A DNA stretch of 64,000 nucleotides from Streptomyces goshikiensis (GTDB taxonomy: Bacteria > Actinomycetota > Actinomycetes > Streptomycetales > Streptomycetaceae), in assembly GCF_014650555.1 (NCBI RefSeq), contig NZ_BMVE01000007.1:403803-467802 (forward strand), given 5' to 3'. The notes beneath the pieces are model-generated. The model saw only the letters and a list, made by a program, of their open reading frames with translations, did not search any database and was not told the origin of the DNA. Made by a program: the position numbers and the translations under genes. Of this stretch, positions 10,301-20,000 are shown piece by piece (positions within the stretch are counted from its first letter, which is position 1; the number at the start of each line of letters is the position of its first letter).

Positions 10301-10951
10301 CGGTTCACGCCCGGCTACACCGCCGTACGGCCCAGCCCGTTCCTCGTCGACCTGCCCGAGGTGCGTGCGCTCGTACGGGCCGCGGCGGCCGCCGGTGACG
10401 CGGCCGGCGCGGACGGGGAGGGCTCCCCGGCCGAGGCGCTGCGCCGACGCCTGTCGGTGATGCCGCAGGCCGAGCAGGCCCTGGCCGTACTGGAACTGGT
10501 CCGCTCGCACGCGGCGACGGCCCTCGGGCACCCCACCACCGACGAGGTGGGCGCGGGCCGCGCGTTCAAGGAGCTCGGTTTCGACTCCCTGATCGCGCTG
10601 GAGCTCCGCAACCGCCTGAACGCCGCCACCGGGCTGAAACTCCCGGCGACCCTGGTCTTCGACCACCCGACCCCGGCGGTCCTCGCCGACTTCCTGCGCG
10701 GCGAGATCGTCCAGGACGGCAGCGCCGCGGCGGCGCCGGGGATCGCGGAACTCGAAAAGCTTGAGTCCGCGCTGTCCGTCATCGACCCGGACGGCGAGAC
10801 ACGTTCCGACATCGCCTCGCGCCTGCAGGCACTCCTGGCGAAGTGGGGTGAACCGCAGGCCCATTCGAGTGGGGGGGCCGTGGCCGAGAAGCTCCAGGAA
10901 GCCACGGCAGACGAGCTCTTCGACTTCATCGAGAACGAGCTCGGCATCTAG
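1340..10951 (+). CDS. Type I modular PKS, two modules: KS-AT-KR-ACP x2, methylmalonyl-specific
   Basis: About 3203 residues. GTG 1340 is preferred over GTG 1334 because aggtgaa lies 6 nt upstream of it. An N-terminal coiled-coil docking segment (residues 2-30) is followed by two modules. Module 1: KS 34-460 (Cys206 in DTACSAS), AT ~558-860 (Ser650 in GHSQGE, YASH at 752, a methylmalonyl signature), KR ~1197-1420 (LDD motif, NYAPGN active-site Tyr), ACP Ser1513. Module 2: KS 1573-2000 (Cys1745), AT ~2121-2470 (Ser2214, YASH 2316), KR ~2760-2987 (LDD, Tyr in NYAAAN), ACP Ser3083, then a C-terminal docking tail. There are no DH or ER domains, so each cycle should leave a methyl branch and a B-type hydroxyl. 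The residues listed are intact. The gene sits between the KR-ACP fragment and the giant PKS and is presumably cotranscribed with them. Confidence 0.97.
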   Translation: MANEAKLREYLKKVTTDLDEAYGRLRDIESQAHEPIAITAMSCRFPGGVRSPEELWELLASGGDALTAFPTDRGWDLEHLFSDDPDDQGTSTTREGGFLSGASAFDAHFFGISPREAMAMDPQQRLLLETSWEAFERAGIDPNLLRGSQCGVFVGMNGSDYLTPLLEAAEDYAGHLGTGNASSVLSGRLSYTFGLEGPAVTVDTACSASLVALHLAAQALRAGECSLAVAGGVHVMSTPGLFVEFSKQRGLSTDGRCKAFAAGADGFGPAEGVGVLLLERLSDARKNGRPVLAVLRGSAINQDGASNGLTAPNGPSQQRVIRQALANARLSADQVDVVEAHGTGTSLGDPIEAQALLATYGQDRPSDQPLLLGSVKSNIGHTQAAAGVAGVIKMVLAMQHGVLPQSLHIDEPSPHVDWAAGTVELLTEQTAWPERTHPRRAGVSSFGFSGTNAHVIVEQAPAVEAAEPEAGSGMPVVPWVLSGKSAGALRGQAERLSGWLAGAAGVDPLDVGWSLASTRAGLDHRAVVFGDHAAGVSAVASGALTAGVVTGSAVGGKTAFVFPGQGSQWLGMAAELLESSPVFAARVDECAKALEPFTDWSLVDVLRGVEGAPSLDRVDVVQPALFAVMVSLAEVWRAAGVRPGAVIGHSQGEIAAACVAGILSLDDAARVVALRSQAIGRVLAGLGGMVSVPLPAAEVRERISTWGEQRISVAAVNGPSSVVVSGEVQALEELLASCEADGVRAKRIAVDYASHSAQVELLREELDTLLAPIVPQAAEVPFLSTVTGEWVNGPELDAGYWFRNLRRTVELEQATRTLLEQGFGVFIESSPHPVLTVGMQETVEDAGREAAILGSLRRNEGGLERFWLSLGEAYVRGVAVDWGAVFAGTGAQRVDLPTYSFQQEHFWLESSTAEDPDTATYPADATDARFWEAVERQDVAALIAELDIDGDEALTALLPALSSWRRQGKERSTVDGWRYRITWKPAPEPAATRLDGAWLVAVPETGGAADDVVGALAEHGADVRQITVPRTHDARAQLVERIRTALADGPEVAGVLSLLTPSADEAEPIGSAAPAGVSATLALVQALGDADVAAPLWCVTRGAVSVGRSEQQADPAQAPVWGLGRVTALEHGERWGGLVDLPAQADARTLRRLVGVLAGDAAEDQVAVRSSGLFVRRLVRARLAESPAVREWRPRGTTLVTGGTGALGAHVARWLAENGAEHLILTSRRGAEAPGAAELREELTALGARVTLAACDVSDREALAALLADVPADQPLTAVVHTAAVLDDGVIEALTPEQVERVLRVKVDATLHLHELTRDLDLSAFVLFSSFAATFGAPGQGNYAPGNAFLDAFAEYRRAAGLPATSLAWGPWGDGGMAEGAVGDRMRRHGVIEMAPERAVGALQHALDRDETTLTVADMEWKRFVLAFTSGRARPLLHDLPEARQAMEATRTDAAEDSGSAAVLAQRLAGQPEAEQERLLLELVRTAVAAVLGYAGPDAVDAGRAFKELGFDSLTSVELRNRLGAAAGLKLPPTLVFDYPTPTVLARHLRAEFSGQSAAAPVPTAAAAGSDAEPIAVVAMSCRFPGGVRSPEELWQLLVSGGDALSQFPADRGWDVEALYDPDPDAQGTSYTREGGFLSDAAAFDPAFFGISPREALAMDPQQRLLLETTWEAFERAGIDPETLRGSQSGVFVGTNGSDYSHLVRGAADGLEGHLATGSAGSVVSGRLSYTFGLEGPAVTVDTACSASLVALHLAVQALRSGECTMALAGGVTVMSTPGTFIEFSRQRGLSTDGRCKAFSADADGFSPAEGVGMLLVERLSDARRNGHPVLAVVRGTAINQDGASNGLTAPNGPSQQRVIRQALANARLTTAEVDVVEAHGTGTSLGDPIEAQALLATYGQDRPEGRPLLLGSVKSNIGHAQAAAGVAGVMKMVLAMQHGVLPQSLHIDEPTPHVDWSAGEVALLTERRAWPETGDRPWRAGVSSFGFSGTNAHAIIEQAPVEQGSDEQGTPAPPTPHPLLTTTTPQDTGSDARTPLPWALTAKTEKALRGQADRLLDHLATRPDLRRVDVGHSLASTRTAHDRRAVLIGRDQQEHLAGLAALAAGGTAPLLVQGSVIGGKTAFVFPGQGSQWVGMAQALMDASPVFAARVDECAKALEPFTDWSLVDVLRGVDGAPSLDRVDVVQPALFAVMVSLAEVWRAAGVRPGAVIGHSQGEIAAACVAGILSLDDAARVVALRSQAIGRVLAGLGGMVSVPLPAIEVRERIAPWGEQRISVAAVNGPSSVVVSGEVQALDELLAACEADGVRAKRIAVDYASHSAQVELLREELDTLLAPIVPQAAEVPFLSTVTGEWVKGPELDAGYWFRNLRRTVELEQATRTLLEQGFGVFIESSPHPVLTVGMQETVEDAGREAAVLGSLRRNEGGLERFWLSLGEAYVRGVAVDWDAVFAGTGAQRVDLPTYAFQSQRFWPEAAPVEAGDAPVESAIDARFWDAVEREDLAALTAELRIEGDQPLTALLPALSSWRRQSREQSTVDGWRYRVVWKPLAEAATTRLSGTWLAVVPEAVSGPAGDAAAAVLRTLADRGAEVRTVTVAADAAGREALTVALKAATASTAAPAGVLSLLALGDDGAALCAHSGLLGTAALVQALGDADVSAPLWCVTRGAVSVARSERLQDPAQALLWGFGRTAALEFPDRWGGLLDLPAQADDRTLERLAGVLAGDGSEDQVALRASGLFGRRLAHAPLADAPTPPGWRPRGTTLVTGGTGALGAHVARWLAENGAEHLILTSRRGAEAPGAAELREELTALGARVTLAACDMADRDAVTALLADVPADQPLTAVVHTAGVLDDGVIDGLTPERFATVLAPKADAALTLHELTRDLDLSAFVLFSGVAGTLGDAGQGNYAAANSYLDALAEQRHADGLPATSVAWGRWGDSGLAAGGAIGERLDRGGVPAMAPRAAIRALQQALDHAEPAVAVADIQWERFTPGYTAVRPSPFLVDLPEVRALVRAAAAAGDAAGADGEGSPAEALRRRLSVMPQAEQALAVLELVRSHAATALGHPTTDEVGAGRAFKELGFDSLIALELRNRLNAATGLKLPATLVFDHPTPAVLADFLRGEIVQDGSAAAAPGIAELEKLESALSVIDPDGETRSDIASRLQALLAKWGEPQAHSSGGAVAEKLQEATADELFDFIENELGI

Positions 10952-11013
10952 CACAGCGGACAGCGCAGGCAGTAGCAGCACAAGGGTTTGTGACGAACAT
11001 GGGTGAGGTTCCA

Positions 11014-14000
11014 ATGGCGGATCAGGTAGCAGATCAGGACAAGATCATCGGCTACTTGAAGCGGGTGACGGCCGATCTGCACCAGACGCGGCAGCGCCTG
11101 CGCGAGGTCGAGGCCCAGGAACCGGAGCCGATCGCCATCGTCGGCATGTCCTGCAGGTTCCCCGGCGGCATCCAGTCGCCGGAGGACCTGTGGGACCTCG
11201 TCGCGGGCGGCCGGGACGCCATCACCGACTTCCCCACCGACCGCGGCTGGGACATCGAGTCCCTGTACGACGCCGACCCCGAGCAGCGCGGCACCTCGTA
11301 CACCCGCGAGGGCGGATTCCTCGACGGGGTCGGCGAGTTCGACGCCGCGTTCTTCGGGATCAGCCCCCGCGAGACCCTCGGCATGGACCCTCAGCAGCGC
11401 CTGCTGCTCGAAACGTCCTGGGAGACCTTCGAGCGCGCCGGCATCGACCCGGCGACGCTGCGCGGCAGCAAGGCCGGCGTGTTCATCGGCACCAACGGCC
11501 AGGACTACCCCGACCTGCTCCGCGACGGCGTCCCCGAGGGCGTCGAGCAGTACCTCCTCACCGGAAACGCCGCCAGCGTCGTCTCCGGCCGCCTCTCCTA
11601 CACCTTCGGCCTCGAAGGCCCCTCCGTCACCATCGACACCGCCTGCTCCTCCTCGCTCGTCGCCCTCCACCTCGCGGTGCAGGCGCTGCGGGGCGGCGAA
11701 TGCTCCCTGGCGCTGGCGGGCGGCGTCACCGTCATGTCCAGCCCGCGAGCCTTCGTCCAGTTCAGCCGCCAGCGCGGACTCGCCCCCGACGGCCGCTGCA
11801 AGCCCTTCGCCGACGGCGCCGACGGCACCGGCTGGGGCGAGGGCGTCGGCATGCTCCTCGTCGAGAAGCTCTCCGACGCCCGCCGCCTCGGGCACCCCGT
11901 GCTCGCCGTGGTCCGCGGCAGCGCCATCAACCAGGACGGCGCCTCCAACGGCCTCACCGCCCCCAACGGCCCCTCCCAGCAGCGCGTCATCCGCCAGGCG
12001 CTGACCAACGCCGGACTCACCCCGGCGCAGGTCGACGTCATCGAGGCGCACGGCACCGGCACCACCCTCGGCGACCCCATCGAGGCCCAGGCCATCCTGG
12101 CCACCTACGGCCAGAACCGGCCCGAGGGCCGGCCGCTGTGGCTGGGCTCCATCAAGTCCAACATCGGCCACACCCAGGCCGCCGCCGGTGTCGCGGGCAT
12201 CATCAAGATGGTCGAGGCGATGCGGCACGGCGTCGTGCCCGAGTCCCTCCACATCGACCAGCCGTCCGGCGCCGTCGACTGGGCCACCGGCGCCGTCGAA
12301 CTGCTCACGCGGGCCGTGCCGTGGCCCGAGACCGGGCAGCCACGCCGCGCCGGCATCTCCTCCTTCGGCGTCAGCGGCACCAACGCCCACACCGTCATCG
12401 AACAGGCCCCGCCCGCCGAGGTCCCCGGCGCGGACGCGAAGGCCGAGGACACGGGCGCCACGGACAGCGGCGACCAGGACGCCGGCGCGGAAGGCGCCAC
12501 CGGCCCGGTACCGCTGCTGGTCTCCGGCCAGGGCGACGACGCCCTGCGCGCCCAGGCCGGCCGCCTCGCCGCCCACCTGCGCGCCCACCCCGAACTCGCC
12601 GCGGACCCCGCGGCCCTGACCGACCTCGGGTTCTCCCTCGCCACCAGCCGCTCCGCGCTGGACCGCCGGGCCGTCCTCTTCGCCGCCGACCGCGAGCGGC
12701 TCCTCGCCGACCTCGACGCGCTCGCCGCCGCGGAGCAGCCCGCGACCGCCGTCCTCGGCGCCGTCGGCGACGGCAACACCGCCTTCCTCTTCACCGGCCA
12801 GGGCAGCCAGCGCCCCGGCATGGGCCGGGAGCTGTACGCCACCCACCCCGGGTTCGCGCGCGCCCTCGACGCGGTCCGCGACGAACTCGACCGGCACCTC
12901 GAACGCCCCCTGTACGAGGTGCTGTTCGCGGCCGAGGGCACCCCCGAGGCGGCGCTCCTCGACGCGACCGCCTACACCCAGGCCGCCCTGTTCGCCATCG
13001 AGGTCGCCCTCTACCGGCAGCTCGAACAGTGGGGCGTCACCGCCGACTTCCTCATCGGGCACTCCATCGGCGAACTCGCCGCCGCCCACGTCTCCGGGGT
13101 CCTCACCCTCCCCGACGCGGCCGCCCTCGTGGCCGCCCGCGGCCGCCTCATGCAGGCCCTGCCCACCGGCGGCGCGATGATCGCCGTCGAGGCCACCGAG
13201 GACGAGATCACCCCGCTGCTCACCGACCGGGTGTCCGTGGCCGCCGTCAACGGCCCCCGCTCCGTGGTCGTCTCCGGTGACGCGGACGCCGCCGGGGAAC
13301 TCGCCGAGACGCTGCGCGCCCGCGGCCGCCGCGTCAAGCGGCTCACCGTCAGCCACGCCTTCCACTCGCCGCTCATGGACCCCATGCTCGACGCGTTCCG
13401 CGAGGCCGCCGAAGCCGTCTCCTACGCGCCGCCCGTCATCCCGATCGTCTCCAACCTCACCGGCGCCTCCGTCACCGCCGAGGAGATCTGCACCGCCGAC
13501 TACTGGGTCCGCCACGTCCGGGAGGCCGTCCGCTTCCACGACGGGGTGCGGGGCCTGGCCGCGCTCGGCGTCACCACCTTCGTCGAGGTCGGCCCCGGCG
13601 GGGTCCTCACCGCCCTCGCGCAGGACTGCCTCACCGGCGAGAACGACCGGGACGACGCCGTCTTCATCCCCGCCCTGCGCGCCGACCGCCTCGAACCGGC
13701 CGCGTTCGCCGCCGCGGTCGCCCAGGCGCACGTCCACGGCGTCACCGCCGACTGGTCCGCCGTCTTCGCGGGCCGCGGCGCCACCCGCGTCGACCTGCCC
13801 ACGTACGCCTTCCAGCGCGGCCGGTACTGGCCCGAAGCGCCCACCGCCTGGACCGGCGACGTCACCGCCGCCGGGATCGGCTCCGCCGACCACCCGCTGC
13901 TCGGCGCGGCCATCGCCCTGGCCGACGGCGACGGCTACCTGTTCACCGGCCGGCTCTCGCTGGCCACCCACCCCTGGCTCGCCGACCACACGGTCATGGA

Positions 14001-17000
14001 CACCGTGCTGCTGCCCGGCACGGCCTTCGTGGAACTCGCCCTCCAGGCCGGCGAACACACCGGCTGCGAACTCCTCGAAGAGCTCACCCTCCAGGCCCCC
14101 CTGGCCCTGCCCCCGCACGGCGGCGTCCAGATCCAGCTCGCCGTCGGCGCCCCCGACGGCGACGGACGGCGCTCCCTGACCCTGCACTCCCGGCCCGAGG
14201 ACGCCGCCGACGACACCTGGGGCGAAGGCGCCTGGACCCGGCACGCCACCGGCTCCCTCGCCCCCGCCGCACGCGACGCCGCGAGCACCCCGGCGGGCGC
14301 CGACCTCACCACCTGGCCGCCGCGGGACGCCACCGCCGTCCCCGTCGACGGCCTCTACGAGCACCTCACCGCCTCCGGCTTCGCCTACGGGCCCGTCTTC
14401 CAGGGCCTGACCGGCGCCTGGCAGCGCGCCGACGAGGTCTTCGCCGAAGTCCGCCTGCCCGAGCAGGCACACGCCGAAGCCGCCCTGTTCGGCCTGCACC
14501 CCGCCCTGCTGGACGCCGCCCTGCACGCCGTAGGCATCGGCTCCCTGCTGGAGGACACCGAGCACGGCAGGCTGCCGTTCTCCTGGAGCGGCGTCACCCT
14601 CCGCGCCGTCGGCGCCCGCGCCCTGCGCGTCCGCCTCGCCCCCGCCGGCCAGGACACCGTCTCCGTCGACCTGGCCGACGAGACCGGAGCGCCCGTCGCC
14701 TCCGTGGCCGCGCTGCTGCTGCGGCCCGTCTCCCCGGACCAGGTCCACGCCGCGCGCACCGCCTTCCACGACTCCCTGTTCCGCGTCGAGTGGAACCCGC
14801 TGGCCCTGCCGGCCGCCACCACCGTCGCCCCCGGCCAGTGGGCGCTGCTCGCGGGCCCCGACGCCGAGGCCGGTGATGCAGGTGCTCTCGCCGGCACCGC
14901 GGCCCGGTTCGCCGCCGTGCTGCCCGCCGCCGCCGTCCACAACGGCCTCGCCGCGCTCTCCGCCGCGATCGAGGCGGGCGGCCCCGTACCGCAGGCCGTC
15001 GTCGTCCCCGTCGCCGCCCCCGGCGCACCCGCGCCGACCCCCGTCGACGCGACCCTGCCCGCCGCCGTCGGCGACGCGCTGCACCACGCCCTGGAACTGG
15101 CCCAGGCCTGGCTCGCCGACGACCGCTACGCCGGCTCCCGGCTCGTCCTCGTCACCCGGGGCGCCGTCGCCACCACCGCCGGCTCCGACGTGCCCGACCT
15201 GGCGCACGCCCCGCTGTGGGGCCTGCTGCGCTCCGCCCAGTCCGAGCACCCCGACCGGTTCGTCCTGCTCGACCTGGACGACCGCGAGGAGTCCCTGCGC
15301 GCCCTGCCGGCCGCGCTGGCCACCGCCGAACCCCAGCTCGCCCTCCGCGAGGGCCGCGCCGTCGTGCCCCGGCTCGGCCGAGTCCCCGCCCTGCCCGCGG
15401 CCGAGGGCCAGGAAGCCCGCCCGCTCGACGCGGACGGCACCGCCCTCGTCACCGGCGCCACCGGCACCCTCGGCGGGCTCGTCGCCCGCCACCTCGTCAC
15501 CGGACACGGCGTCCGCCGCCTGCTGCTGACCAGCCGCCGCGGCGAAGGGGCCGCAGGTGCCCCCGAACTGCTGGCGGAGCTGCGCGCCCTGGGCGCCGAG
15601 GTCACCCTCGCCGCCTGCGACGCCGCCGACCGCGAGGCCCTCGCCGCGGTGCTGGCCTCCGTACCGGCCGCGCACCCGCTGACGGCCGTCTTCCACACCG
15701 CCGGAGTCCTCGACGACGGCATCCTCGAAGCGCTCACCCCGGAGCGGCTCGACCACGTCCTGCCCGCGAAGGTCGACGCGGCCGTCCACCTGCACGAGCT
15801 GACCCGCGACCTCGACCTCGCGGCGTTCGTCCTCTTCTCCGCCGCCGCCGGCACCCTCGGCGCCGCCGGACAGGCCAACTACGCCGCCGCCAACACCTTC
15901 CTCGACGCCCTCGCCCAGCGCCGCCACACCGAAGGCCTGCCCGCCACCGCGCTCGCCTGGGGCCTGTGGGCCGAACGCAGCGGGATGACCGGCGACCTCG
16001 CCGACACCGACCTGGAGCGGATCTCCCGCGCCGGAGTCGCCGCCCTGTCCTCCGCCGAGGGCCTCGCCCTCATGGACACCGCCCGCGCCACCGGCGAGCC
16101 CACCGCGGTCCCCATGCACCTCGACCTGGCCGCACTGCGCCACGCCGACGCCGACATGGTCCCCGCCCTGCTGCGCGGCCTGGTCCGCCCCGCCGCGCGC
16201 CGGGCCGCCGCCCAGAGCGCCGCACCCGCCGACGGCCTCACCGAGCGGCTGCTGCCGCTGACCGCCGCCGAACGCGACCGGCTGCTGCTGGCCACCGTTC
16301 GCGTCCAGGTCGCCGCCGTCCTCGGCTTCCCCGGCCCCGACGCCGTCGACCCCGGCCGCGCCTTCAAGGAACTCGGCTTCGACTCCCTCACCGCCGTCGA
16401 GCTGCGCAACCGCCTCGGCTCGGCCACCGGCGTCCGGCTGCCCGCCACCCTCGTCTTCGACTACCCCACCCCGAACGCCCTCGCCGCGTTCCTGCGCACC
16501 GAACTCCTCGGCGACCAGGCCGCCCAGGCCCCGGCCGCCACCGCCGCCGCCACCCGCGCCGTCGCCGACGAGCCCATCGCCATCGTCGCCATGAGCTGCC
16601 GCTACCCCGGCGGCGTCAGCACCCCCGAGGAGCTGTGGCAGCTCGTCGCCGGCTCCGCCGACGCGATCTCGCCGTTCCCCGCCGACCGCGGCTGGAACCT
16701 CGACGCGCTGTACGACTCCGACCCCGGCCGCGCCGGGACCTCGTACACCCGCGAGGGCGGCTTCCTGCACGACGCCGCCGACTTCGACCCGGACGTCTTC
16801 GGCATCAACCCGCGCGAGGCCCTGGCCATGGACCCGCACCAGCGGCTCCTGCTGGAAACCTCCTGGGAGGCCTTCGAACGCGCCGGGATCGACCCGGCCA
16901 CCGTCCGCGGCAGCCGCACCGGCGTCTTCGCCGGCGTCATGTACCACGACTACCTGACCCGGCTCCCGGCCGTCCCCGAGGGCCTGGAGGGCTACCTCGG

Positions 17001-20000
17001 CACCGGCACCGCCGGCAGCGTCGCCTCCGGCCGCATCTCCTACACCTTCGGCCTGGAGGGCCCGGCCGTCACCATCGACACGGCCTGCTCCTCCTCCCTG
17101 GTCGCCCTGCACCTGGCCGCGCAGGCCCTGCGCAGCGGCGAATGCGACATGGCCCTCGCCGGCGGCGTCACCGTCATGTCCACCCCGGACACCTTCATCG
17201 ACTTCAGCCGTCAGCGCGGCCTGTCCACCGACGGCCGCTGCAAGTCCTTCTCCGCCGACGCCGACGGCACCGGCTGGGCCGAAGGCGCCGGCATGATCCT
17301 CGTCGAGCGGCTCTCCGACGCCCGCCGCAACGGCCACCCGGTCCTCGCCGTCGTCCGCGGCACCGCCGTCAACCAGGACGGTGCCTCCAACGGCCTCACC
17401 GCCCCCAACGGGCCCTCCCAGCAGCGCGTCATCCGCGAGGCCCTCGCCCACGCCGGGCTGACCACCGCCGACGTGGACGCCGTCGAGGCACACGGCACCG
17501 GCACCACCCTCGGCGACCCCATCGAGGCACAGGCCCTGCTCGCCACCTACGGTCAGGACCGCCCCGCGGACCGGCCGCTGCGCCTGGGCTCCATCAAGTC
17601 CAACATCGGCCACACGCAGGCCGCGGCGGGCGCCGCCGGCATCATCAAGATGGTGCTCGCGATGCGCCACGGCGTGCTGCCCGCGTCCCTGCACATCGGC
17701 GAGCCGTCCCCGCACATCGACTGGACCGCCGGCGCGGTCGAGCTGCTGACGGAGTCCGCCGCCTGGCCCGAGACGGACCGCCCGCGCCGCGCGGGCATCT
17801 CCTCCTTCGGCGTCAGCGGCACCAACGCGCACGTCATCATCGAGCAGCCGCCCGTGGAGCAGCCGTCCGACGAGAAGGACGGCGGCGAGCCCGGCGTCCC
17901 CGCCGTCGCCGGGGGCACCGTCCCCGCAGGCACCCCGCTGCCGTTCGTCCTCTCCGGACGCACCCCCGACGCGCTGCGCGCCCAGGCCGCCCGGCTCGCC
18001 GACCACCTCGCGCACCACCCCGACGCGGCCCCCGCCGACGTGGCGTTCTCCCTGGCCACCACCCGTACCGCACTCGACCGCAGGGCCGCCGTCGTCGCGC
18101 CCGACCGCGACGGACTCCTCGCCGCCCTCGCCGCCCTCGCCGAAGGCCGCGACGGCGCCCGGACCGTGCGGCACGACACCGCCGACGGCCGCACCGCCGT
18201 CCTGTTCACCGGACAGGGCAGCCAGCGCCCCGGCATGGGCCGCGAGCTCCACGCCACCTACCCGGCCTTCGCCGCCGCCCTCGACGCGGTGTGCGCCGAA
18301 CTCGACCGGCACCTCGAACAGCCCCTCAAGGAGATCCTGTTCGACGAGGACGCCGGCGACCTCCTGAACCGGACCGGCTACACCCAGCCCGCCCTGTTCG
18401 CCCTGGAGACCGCGCTCTACCGCCTCGTCGAGTCCTGGGGCCTGCGCCCCGACTTCGTCGCGGGCCACTCCATCGGAGAGATCACCGCCGCGCACGTCGC
18501 GGGCGTCCTCTCCCTGCCCGACGCGGCCACCCTCGTCGCCGCCCGCGGCCGCCTCATGGAAGCCCTGCCCCAGGGCGGCGCGATGATCGCGCTGACCGCC
18601 ACCGAGGACGAGGTCCGGCCGCTGCTCGCCGGACACGAGGACCGCATCGGCATCGCCGCCGTCAACTCCGCCTCCAGCGTCGTCATCTCCGGCGAGGAGA
18701 CCCTCGCGCTGGAGATCGCCGCCGAGTTCGAGCGGCGCGGCCGGCGCACCAAGCGGCTCACCGTCAGCCACGCCTTCCACTCCCCGCTGATGGACGGCAT
18801 GCTCGACGCCTTCCGCGACGTCGCCGCCTCCCTCACCTACCACGCGCCCGCCATCCCCGTCGTCACCCACCTCACCGGAGCCGTGGCCGGCGACGAACTG
18901 CGCACCGCCGAGCACTGGGTCAGCCACGTCCGCGAAGCCGTCCGCTTCCTCGACGGCATCCGCACCCTGGACGCCGAACACGTCACCACCTACCTCGAAC
19001 TGGGCCCGCAGGGCGTGCTGTCCGGCCTCGGCCGCGACTGCCTCACCGAGACCGACGGCGCCACCGACCCCCTCTTCGTCCCCGCCCTGCGCCGCGACCG
19101 CGGCGAGGCCGAGGCGCTGACCGCGGCGATCGCCGCCGTCCACACCCGCGCCGTCCTCCTCGACTGGCCCGCGTACTTCGCCGCGACCGGCGCCCGCCGC
19201 GTCGACCTGCCCACGTACGCCTTCCAGCGGACCCGCTTCTGGCTCGAAGCGCCCGCCGGATACATCGGGGACGTCGAATCGGCCGGTCTGGGCGCCGCCC
19301 ACCACCCGCTGCTCGGCGCGGCCGTCCCGCTCGCCGACGGCGAGGGCTTCCTCTTCACCGGCCGGCTCTCCCTCGACACCCACCCCTGGCTGGCCGACCA
19401 CGCCGTCATGGGCACCGTCCTGCTGCCCGGCACCGCCTTCGTCGAACTCGCCGTCCGCGCCGGCGACCAGGCCGGCTGCGACGTCCTGGAAGAACTCACC
19501 CTCGAAGCCCCGCTGGTCCTCGCCCCGCACACCGCGGTCCGCCTCCAGATCGTCGTCAGTGCACCCGACCAGGACGGCCGGCGCACCCTGGACCTTTACT
19601 CCGGCGACCCCGACGCCGCCGACGACGAGCCGTGGACCCGGCACGCCGCGGGCGTCCTCGCCACCGGCGCGCCGCGCCCCGCGTTCGACCTCGCCGCCTG
19701 GCCCCCGCCGGGCGCCGAAGCCGTCAGCGTCGACGGCCTGTACGAGCACCTCGGCCAGGGCGGATTCGCCTACGGCCCCGTCTTCCAGGGCCTGCGCGCC
19801 GCCTGGACCCTCGGCGACGACGTCTACGCCGAGGTGGCCCTGCCCGACGACCGGCACACCGAAGCCACCCGCTTCGGCCTGCACCCGGCCCTCCTCGACG
19901 CCGCCCTGCACGCCACCTTCGTCTCCCGCGACGGGGACCGGCAGGCCGGACTGCCGTTCTCCTGGCGCGGGGTGTCCCTGCACGCCGTCGGCGCGTCCGC

